Shown: one piece after another, positions 55,260 through 64,000 of the stretch | How positions within the stretch are numbered: the stretch's first letter is position 1 | Layout of the letters: every line of letters begins with the position of its first letter | From: Sisyra terminalis | Lineage: Eukaryota > Arthropoda > Insecta > Neuroptera > Sisyridae | DNA length: 64,000 bases | Assembly (NCBI GenBank): GCA_958496175.1 | Contig: OY292278.1 | Coordinates: 20,584,001-20,648,000, forward strand | Direction: 5' to 3' | Notes under the pieces: model-generated | Told to the model about the DNA's origin: nothing | What the model saw: only the letters and a program-made list of their open reading frames with translations | Databases searched by the model: none | Translations under genes and position numbers: made by a program

Positions 55260-58125
55260 TCCTTCTTGTCTCACAGTAAGTGAAATAAGGACCCAGAGAA
55301 AACAATAAGTCTAAGATAATAGTGTTGAGACTTTCCAAACCTCGTCTTGATGAACCATATACGAAAAAAAAGTCCATTAAATAATGTTGTTTTCGGTGGT
55401 AAGACAAAAGTTTTATCAAGAAAATTATGGATACCCTTTTTTGATTTTGAAATAAGTTACTTTTTTTTTTAAAAGTCAAACACAGAATAGTTTTTGAAAA
55501 TATAGTATTTAAAATTTTTCAAAATTTTATAATCAAACTTTAATACCATTTACAATGGTTGTAAATTTTTAGATACTATGTAGTGGTATATTTTTTATCT
55601 AGATTCAATTGCAGAATTTGTTTGGTTCTAAGTTCACGGTTAAAAGGGATGCATTTTAGGATAGGCACCCGCTTTTAAAATAGGAGGCATCTTATTTTTT
55701 TTTTTTTTTTGGGTTAGTATCGTTATTGAATGTTGGGTAGGCTAGAGCTTATTTGAACAAAAAATGGAAATCTAGTCCAGGGGGACTTAAACTGTGGTAC
55801 GTTAATAAAAATTATTTGCATAAATAGTAAAGTACTACACATTAAATGTGTAAATTAAATGTGGTTACTGAATAAAATCGGATAATTTTGTTTAAAAATC
55901 AATAGTGAGTAATTCCAGTATTCAGTGTTAAAATTGTACAGTATCTCGCAATCTTTGTCATTGCTTGCATATTTACGTAGTTATTTCGAGGTAAAACCAC
56001 TGAAAGTCGGTAAGTAAATATGCTTAGATATATTAGATATACTAAATGGTACTTATACTGCCAGGTAAGTTTATTTACCAATATTCAGAAGTGTCTTTGG
56101 AAATCTATATAACCATTTCTTTTCAAAACGATAAATTTAGAGGTTTACCTAAATTAAAGATGCAACATGCTCATTTTTTAATGCAAACATGTATGACTTT
56201 TAATTTTGATCCTTTAAATATACTCTAAAGATTATACTTTGCGTTTTATAGCACTCTATACAAACTTGTAGGAGCGTTTTAATTATGAAACTCTTTTGTC
56301 AAAACATTTAATTAGATATTACATTACGTTTACATGAAACCCATTTAAATCTCAAACCTCAAAAATTACTTTATACTCAATCTTCTTTGAAGTTCGTACA
56401 AAGTATCGGAGGTTTCTGCAAAATTGAGATGATTCTGGCAGACAGTTAATGACATGTTATTGAATAAGCGAGAACTGAAGATTGCTTATATATTTCAATA
56501 CCTCGAACTATACACTTTTAACTCCCCTTCACCTCACTTTTTTCCATGTCAATTTCGCCACGATACAGGAAGATGTCAGAAATTTGCCATTGAAAGTTTC
56601 ATCAAGCGACAGAAACGGGAACGACCGCCGGTGGTGAAAGGTCCTCGCATGGGAAGAAACGGGAAGACGTCGACCGTCGTGTTGCAATGTTCGACAAAAT
56701 AAAAATTGAGCTTGGAAAAACGTCATCAAACGAAAAAAATAATAAACTTCAAGTCTTTACGATCAAGCATGGCGTAAAAGGAAACATTAAAATATGAATT
56801 TTCAAATTTATTTCTCCGGAAATTATGTTTAAGAACCGATATAAAAGACCTACATACAAATCTTTTCAAACCGTTTTCCGCGATCACGTTAGAATTATGA
56901 GTTACATTTTATTGAAGCTTTTTTTAACAAGTATTGAAAGATTGTCAAAACACTCTGTAGGTGCAATGTAGTAGGGGGCCGGCAATATCATTGATTTATG
57001 AACTTGCGATTGACATGAGAGTTTCCCGATTTTATTCTATTCCCCGCTAATCTCGGTCTGGTTTTATAAATTACGCCCTCTACAACTGGAATTACTGTGA
57101 TAACGACACACACACGGATTCCGGGAATCGAACACGTGATTATCTATCTAACATTCACTACGTCCCACTTTGATTCCCATAAAAACGAACGATGACCGTA
57201 AATCCGAGAATGGCATAATAGGGAGAGCTGGAATCGGGCGTTTATGGGTGAGAGGGTTGTACAGCTTCGGTTCTAATGTTTGCTGCGTGTTGCGTATCAT
57301 CCGATTAGTTTCCAATTCGAAATTTATTCTAATTTATTCGAAATAATCATCGTTCAGTCATTTTATTAGACGAATTATAATCCCGACGGGAAGAAGTTTG
57401 AAATATGAAAAAGTGGGTTTGTGGTGCACATTATGGAAAGTTCAATTTATTTAGATTTATTCCCGTCGATAGATATTCGATAGGGATTTTAAGGGCTTTT
57501 AACAAAATTTAACTTATTTAAGTTTTACCATATCTTTCAAATGCTCCTGTGGCAACCCCCTTGTCATTTACATACTGAATGATTCATTTTTTAATAGTTC
57601 CCTTAATCATTGTATAAAAAATATTTTTTTATAATCGCAAGGGTCCAAAAATAACATTAAACTCTGCTTTCTTATCATTATTAATTTTCAACAACAAAAA
57701 ATGTCTATAATCGTTAAAAAAATATTATTTGTAAGTTATAAATAACCAAAAAGTTGCTTTTTCTTCATTAAATATTTTGCAAAATTTCAATCGTGATTTT
57801 GTACAGATGATGTTCAATTTCTTTAATTCTAAGGACACTAACGGCAAGTAATAGTCAAGGGTACAACAGTCGTTATAGTATGAGTAAAATAACGATTTTT
57901 GTAAAGCTTTTCCAGAAAATTTTATTTAAAATTACCCGAAAGATATCTAAGCTTTTTAGAATCGTCCCTTTTTGTATCAATCCATAAATATTAACGAATA
58001 TAAATTATTCGCGATTGAAAGATAAAAAATTATTTAAAACAGAATTTGATTCAAATAATTTCAAAAATCAACATCAAAATTTGATACAAAAAGATGCTAC
58101 AAAAATTTAGACTAAAAATAAACCT
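55260..58125. other. Intergenic; possible exon-like block near 56570-56702
   Basis: Mostly AT-rich with a T run near 55691. 56540-56702 is CG-richer, and its + frame (FIKRQKRERPPVVKGPRMGR, ending before TAA) is hydrophilic and basic. No family is recognised, and an overlapping minus-strand frame is equally open, so I do not call a gene. Confidence 0.3.
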
Positions 58126-58127
58126 TA

Positions 58128-58260
58128 TGGGGTTAATAGATAATAATATATGTCTTAGCTCAATTTCTTCTTTATTACGACGCGTTTCAACAGTTTTTGA
58201 CTGTCAGGTAATAATAAATAATAAAGGTAATTGAGTCATAATATATATAATATTAACCAT
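58128..58260. repeat. Small palindromic MITE
   Basis: The left part GGTTAATAGATAATAATATA ... AGCTCAATT is inverted at the right as AATTGAGTCATAATATATAT ... TTAACC. The centre carries ACGCGTTTCAACAG, a relative of the GAAACG motif near 36670. Confidence 0.5.
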
Positions 58261-58999
58261 TAATTTATTGTGACTCGGAAATAAATAAAATACTTATTAA
58301 TGTTAAATTTATGGGGTTGATTTGTTTCTGTAAGATAATTTGTTCTATTCTGAAGGAATCGTTGAAAATTAACATTTCATTTTTTAAAACTACAAAAATA
58401 ATAATATTTACATACTAGTTGGTATTTGTTATAAAAATATACATCAAAGACTTAAAACAGATTAAATAATAAATATAATAGATAAAATAGATAAATTCGA
58501 ATTAGTTCTCTGTGTTTGATAAAATGGCTACATTAACTTCGTAAATAAGACGTAGCCTCAAAAACATTTATATAAAATCGTTTGTCCTGATTGACTAATG
58601 GATCAAGCCCTATCCTAAACCGTTGGTCATAGAGACGTGAAATTTGGAGGGTATATTAAATGTCTAATAGAGACATCGGATAAGAAAATATTTATAAAAT
58701 TTCTATTCTAACATGGTGAAAAAGGGTGACAACTATTGTATGGGCTAATATGTGGCTTGATCAACAATCGAAATTACTAATTTAATAATTAAAGTGTTGT
58801 TAAATCGTTAATAACCTATTTTAAAAATTGAATAAATGTTTCGATTAGAATTTGTTTGTTTTAATTTGAAATAAAAACAAACTAATATTATTTACTTTGT
58901 TGATGTCGTTCGAAGAATCAGAATAGTAATACAAATCTGTGGGTCCTTTGGTGCATAAGAATGATGCTATAATCTATCCCGTGGATTCAGATCAAATTT

Positions 59000-59370
59000 T
59001 TTCGCTGACTTTGAACAGTTGTACTGTTCATACAATATACAGTGATCTTATTTTTGTACTATAATTTACAAAATTAAACTATAAGCTTAAATTTGAACAA
59101 AATCTCAACCAAATGTATTTTTGGCGCATTGCACAGATACGTATTTTGATTGCCAAGTAATATTCCTCAACCGTCATCAATATTATATGATAAAATACTA
59201 CTTACTGACCACTACAGAATTTGGCAATCGAAATACGTATCTCAGCAATTAGTCAAAACTATCTTTGTTTGAGCTTTTTTTCAAATTTATGTTTAATGTT
59301 TATTTTGTAAATTATATTTCATAAATAAGATCACAATATATTTTATATATTGTATAAGCAAACTATATTT
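59000..59370. repeat. 'ATACGTATTTCG' inverted-repeat element, compact copy
   Basis: CAGATACGTATTTTGATTGCC at 59134 is inverted at 59222-59242 (GGCAATCGAAATACGTATCT). Outer flanks also pair loosely (ATATTGTGATC-type words). The same terminal words bound the larger element at about 3400-4530. Confidence 0.6.
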
Positions 59371-59379
59371 ATAGTTATT

Positions 59380-61060
59380 TAATATAGTCGATCCATTTAG
59401 TTCCGTCTTGTATACTTATTCAGAAAGCGAGTGAAATCTCACATCCAGAAACCTCAATCTACCAAAGTTATGCAATAAAGTCAGGTTTCTGGTTGTTTCC
59501 AGGTGAATCAGTATTTATACTACTTATACTGTTATAGTATCCATTCGAGTTCAAAAACCGGCAGTTCCCCTTTAGGTTGTTTTTCGCCATAATAAGATAA
59601 TCACGGAAGACAAGAGGAATTGATCTGAAGAGGGATTACTTCCCCTATGGTCAATTTTATGTGACCTGCTTAAGAGTAAGTTCCCCTAGTGACCTGATGC
59701 TGTTAACAACTGAAAGGAAAACCAGGGATATCGTATATAAAGAGATTCTTTAAGTCCGTACTTCTTTATATTAAGATATTTGATTAAGTATTTCTTTATG
59801 TATTGCACCAAATTTAACGATGAAATGACTTACTTTTAGCTAATAACTAAGATAAATAACTAAAAGAGTAATGAAAATAAGTAAGTAATGTTGAATTTTT
59901 ATTTCACTAATGGTAACAAGTATACGTAAATAATTTATTTAAAAATGCGATTAAGCCTTCCGAGCAAATCCTATATTCTTAGAGAAATATTCTTTAAGTA
60001 TAATTTTATACTTAAACTTACGTATAATCTTTCATCTAGCAAAGCGAGAAGTTAGGTGGCAGTTATCCATAAAGTTATAAAGACTTTAGCCTTATGCTTT
60101 ATAATTTTCAACATTTTCGGGACAAACTTTAAGGGTTTGTGTTTAAAATATTATTTTTAAGATACCATTTTCTCATTCTTGGTTATTTTTTTAAGGAAAA
60201 AGAATTCGTTACTAAAAATTATAAATTGAAGTGCAACCCAAAAGTGTTTCATACTTAATCTTTAATAATTTTTTTTATTCAAATATTGTACTTTTTTATA
60301 TACTTCTAATTGGTTATTTGCCACTAATAATTTACCTTTTTCTCTAAGACCCTTAAATCTAATTTCGAGCACAGAAAAAAGTGTACCTAAGGAAAAGAAA
60401 TTAGTACATATAAGCCCACATCAGATTTTTCAAAGGTGAAATATTTCCCAAATGAATCAATAAGGACGTAGATTGAGTTTTCTCCAGAGAATGTCTGGAT
60501 AAATTCTATTCTAGAAAACGAAACGATATAATCAGAACTATTACAAGACAATCTAAACAGTTTTATAAAAATAACTATTAAAAAAGTTTATTGTTTAGTT
60601 TTTCTATATAGAAAGGACACATTTTTATTTGTATCCTAATTGATTTCTGGAAAAAAAGGACGAAAATCGATTATACTCGAATACTGGATTGACGCGTAAA
60701 TACTCTTCCCCACTAAAACTAAGATGAGATTTGTTTCACTGTTGTGTGTCACCGAATAAAACCCAAATTGCAATTATCCTAAACGATTTCCAATTATCCT
60801 TTTTTCCATGTTCGAACATTGCAAAATAATCGTAAAGTGTCTGCTTGGTGAAATGTTTTTCTTTCATTTCGTAACACAAAAATGAGACAAAGAAGTCGGG
60901 GAATTAAATGGAGTGTGAGGTATTGAGACGGTTGGTGATTTTTCTTTATCCTCTAATTCATTTTTGATGGAACTGCTCGTTGTAGATCTCGTAACAACGA
61001 ACTGGTAATGATAGCAATAATAATGATAACGTTAATTGTGCGATATCTTACATGGAACAC
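59380..61060. other. Intergenic, no gene seen
   Basis: AT-rich. 59400-59760 is more complex but shows no recognisable frame. Confidence 0.4.
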
Positions 61061-61064
61061 TCTC

Positions 61065-61346
61065 TTAACCGAACTTAAACTGGATATTATTGTTACTGTT
61101 ATTTGGCTCGACCCCCTTTATCCCGTTTGTACGGTGATCCTCTTTTTGGTTGGGATCACTGTGAATATTGAATGTTCTCGACGTTGAGGTTCCAAGTTGC
61201 GAATTTCGGGAGAGTGGGAAGTTGGAAATGGAGATAGTGGATAAATTGGTTAAGTCGGAATCTGTGTGTTGGTAAATATGTGGATTGGGATGTTGGGAGA
61301 GGGATGAATTGTTAACACGAATATGGAATTGTAAATTTACATTCAT
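61065..61346 (-). other. Open frame of 93 codons, possible exon of unknown gene
   Basis: MNVNLQFHIRVNNSSLSQHP... ends in an Asn/Ser-rich tail (NNSNNNIQFKFG). The segment is CG-richer than its surroundings. The composition resembles low-complexity insect coding sequence, but no domain, splice partner or promoter is visible. Could be chance. Confidence 0.2.
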
Positions 61347-62359
61347 TTACGTTCATCATCACATGCGCCACTAAAGCGCCGCACGTAATTTCATGCATGA
61401 ATATTGCTTATTAGCGCCGTGCATAGATAATAATATTGCTCTGTCTTCCGCCCACAAATCCCTTACAGTTTCAAACCTATACCATCATTCTAGTTTCTTC
61501 CTCACTTGACAGAAACAGTCGCTAGATTATTCCCTCCGGTGTATTGTGCTTTTTTTATTCGAAACACCACCACATTATTTACAAGAAACAAATCCAAATT
61601 TCAAATTATTCCTACAGACGATTTTTAACTTTAGGGTTCCGTACTTTGAATGGATTAACAGGAACACTTATAAAATCACTCCGTTGTCCGTTTTTCAGTC
61701 TATCATGACCCTTTTTCCCAGAAACATATAAGAGTATTAAGTTAATCTTGAACTCACATAAGACTGAATATGACTCCTTAAAGCTGTGAAAAACAAGCTT
61801 CTAATCTAATATAATCAAAAATTACGGCCTATATGTATAATTGTAACACTCGAAAATAAATCGAAATTTAAAAGATATTAGCACTTTATCTAGAACCATG
61901 AAATTTTATAAGAAAGCAGATTTTGTAATTCATATATTTGGAAAAATCCAAAAACTAAACACAATGTGCGTGAAAAGTTATACTTATTTGTCGTAATTAA
62001 ATAAAATTAATCTACTGCCATAGCATATTCCAGTTGTGCCTGAAATGGTACATCAGTAATCAATAGTATTTGATAACTAAAATATGATACAATTTTAAAC
62101 ACAATTTTTACTTTTATTGTTAATATAATAGGAAAATGTACATATGGAATCAAAGACAAAGAACAAAGAATGTAAAAAAATACAAGTGAGTGTAACAGAT
62201 ATAATAATTATTGTCTCAATTATGAACTAATTGATTGGTGTCATTGGTTTCAACTATCATTTCGTTTTCATTCAATTGCCAATTTTTGCCATTTGTAAGT
62301 TTTATTTGTGTTGGACTGTGAATACTGTTACAAAATTTCAAATAATTGATTAAATTGGT

Positions 62360-62735
62360 GGCTCATGTTCCATTTAGCGACATCAATATCTGGCAACGTT
62401 GCATTTTCCATTTTATTTTTAATTAATTCGCGAATTTAATTCCAATATCGTATAATTTGCTCTTTTGTTGGTAAATTTTCATTATGACCTGATTTATTCG
62501 CGAATCAAATAAAAACAAAGTAGAAAATGCAACATTACCAGATATTGATGTCACTAAAACGCAAGGTTTATAAAATACACAGGTGGCCTCATGCGCTACG
62601 TGACGTATCCAGAAGAAATTCGTACATATCTTCAGACTGATTCAAATTTCAAAATTCTTCGTATGACGTCAAATTTCTTTTTCTAATGGGGCAACCTGTG
62701 TAATTTATAAACCTTGATTAAAACGGACATGAGCC
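62360..62735. mobile_element. Palindromic MITE interrupted by another MITE
   Basis: The left arm GGCTCATGTTCCATTTAGCG (62360) continues with ACATCAATATCTGGCAACG and TTGCATTTTC. The right arm is its reverse complement but is split: ...CCAGATATTGATGTCACTAAAACG ends at 62561, and GGACATGAGCC resumes at 62725. Removing 62562-62717 and one TAAAACG copy restores a continuous arm that matches the left one. Confidence 0.75.
62562..62717. mobile_element. Small MITE nested in the palindrome
   Basis: About 156 bp with inverted ends CAAGGTTTATAAAATACACA and TGTGTAATTTATAAACCTTG, flanked by direct TAAAACG (7-8 bp). The duplication length suggests hAT. The interior holds TACGTGACGTATCC and TATGACGTCAAATT. 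Confidence 0.75.
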
Positions 62736-64000
62736 TAAGTGGTCATTTATACATACTGTATAGTGTTTCATAATAATATACACAATTGACTACGTATACA
62801 AATTTGTATTTTACATATTTGAATTAACTGTTTTTTAATACAGCATGGGTTAATTGTTCGAAAAATAATTATTATAAACATTTATCATATACAAGTGGAA
62901 TTTTTTCATAAACTATCATATGTAGATATGAATTAACAGTCAATTGTATATAGATAGAGTTTGTCTAAATAGTCAGTTCCGTATATCTACAGCATGTACA
63001 AATAGCGACGGAGTACAAATTAAATTAATACAATAGTAGTTATTTAATTTTTTAAACTCATTCATATTTATGTATTGAAACTAATTTTTAATCCAAATAT
63101 AAAAAAAAACATGATACAATATTATGTATCAATCTATTTTCCATGCATTATTTTACATATTGCATAAAAAAAATATAAAAAAACCTTTCTTTTAAATGTA
63201 TTTAAATTATTGTATATTAAAATGGATATGATTCAAACTATAAAAATTGAAAATGTTAAGTTTGACGATATCAATGTTTTAAATAAACAATAACAACCGA
63301 CGGTATCTATTATGACTGTTATATCTTCCTGACACTTTTAAACTTCGTCGTCGATCATTACAGTTGGTTTTCCCTACCGAATAACAAAAAACCTGTGCTA
63401 GTGGTCAACTCGATCGACTTGATTGTGTTTTTTAATACTATGCAAATCGCTGCCAAAAATCGGCCAGCTTTTACTTGCTTGAAGTTTCTCGCTAACCGTT
63501 TGCGACCAACTTCCTACTGTAGTGTCACGGTGTCACAATTTCTTGAAAATTCAGTTTGATTATTTTTTCATAATGCCACTAAAGAAGTATAACTTCAAAA
63601 AAATTGGCAGCAAATTTTTGATCTTTCAGTGCAATTGACGCGATTTTTTTATTCTACCTGGGGTACGATATTATAATGATTCTACCAGAAACAGAAAAAG
63701 AAAATATTGTTAATGAAAGTAAACAATAAATGCAGATGAAGTCGCAAGAATCAATAAATGTAGAACGAATAAGAGACTTACAAATCAGACTTAGTAGTTT
63801 AAAATGGTCGCATTCTACTTGTAAGGTGGAAAGCTGTGTTGGAGCTTTATCGCCATAAAAGTTCTTAAAACGACAGAAACTTTGAAGTTTAAGATTGAAA
63901 TATTTAAGGTCCTTTAGAATATTCAAGAGGTGATGATTTGCATACTTTATTATTAATGTATCAAAGTTAAAGTGAAATGATTTTGAGTTTTTCATGCTTT

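Noticed and set aside
57120..57165. Minus-strand TTCGATTCCCGG resembling a tRNA T-arm
   Set aside because: The bases flanking the loop do not pair as a T-stem, and no acceptor or anticodon stem is present.
63654..63995. Minus-strand open frame of 113 codons at the window edge
   Set aside because: Composition follows local AT bias, no recognised domain, and the window ends there; it cannot be supported or excluded.

Overview
The window is AT-rich eukaryotic nuclear DNA, almost certainly from an insect. It holds two recognisable multi-exon protein-coding genes on the + strand, with GT-AG introns whose phases join exactly. Both proteins look insect-like, and the intervening DNA is crowded with short inverted-repeat elements, hAT-type MITEs and jockey/R1-like LINE debris. 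I cannot name the species. No bacterial, organellar or viral genes, no CRISPR array and no convincing tRNA or rRNA gene were seen.

Gene 1 (6924-26269) is diacylglycerol O-acyltransferase 1 (DGAT1; 'midway' in Drosophila), an ER membrane MBOAT enzyme that makes triacylglycerol. I could join eight constitutive coding exons and two alternative terminal exons. The terminal exons (25408-25644 and 26042-26269) are tandem duplicates, each starting in the same phase and each with its own stop codon. They give predicted proteins of 531 and 528 residues that differ only after the catalytic histidine. The 9-kb first intron and the 4-kb fifth intron are full of transposable elements.

Gene 2 (37370-42119) is a lysyl oxidase-like 2 orthologue (LOXL2/Lox2). 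It has four exons and encodes 501 residues: a signal peptide, two SRCR domains and a catalytic LOX domain with the copper-binding histidines and both residues of the LTQ cofactor intact. It is a secreted copper amine oxidase of extracellular matrix and shows no functional link to DGAT1.

The rest is mostly repeats. The main ones are: three copies of a long, nearly perfect palindromic element (147-974, 21753-22781, 53766-54571); four copies of a hAT-like MITE with GTAGCGTG ends, one split by a second hAT MITE with an 8-bp target duplication (12301-12518); a 472-bp MITE with near-identical 142-bp arms (51252-51723); a solo LTR with its own TATA box and three TTCnnGAA motifs (48823-49281); an inverted-repeat element with a jockey 3' end inserted in it (about 43507-45026); a palindrome split by a smaller MITE (62360-62735); and LINE remnants at 17060-17850, 43870-44430 and 54740-55250. 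Long stretches between 29.5-37 kb, 45-48 kb and 55.7-62.3 kb hold no gene I can support. I found no wholly new system. The best leads are the duplicated DGAT1 terminal exons, with their unusual splice sites, and the palindromic element that is carried within the DGAT1 transcription unit.
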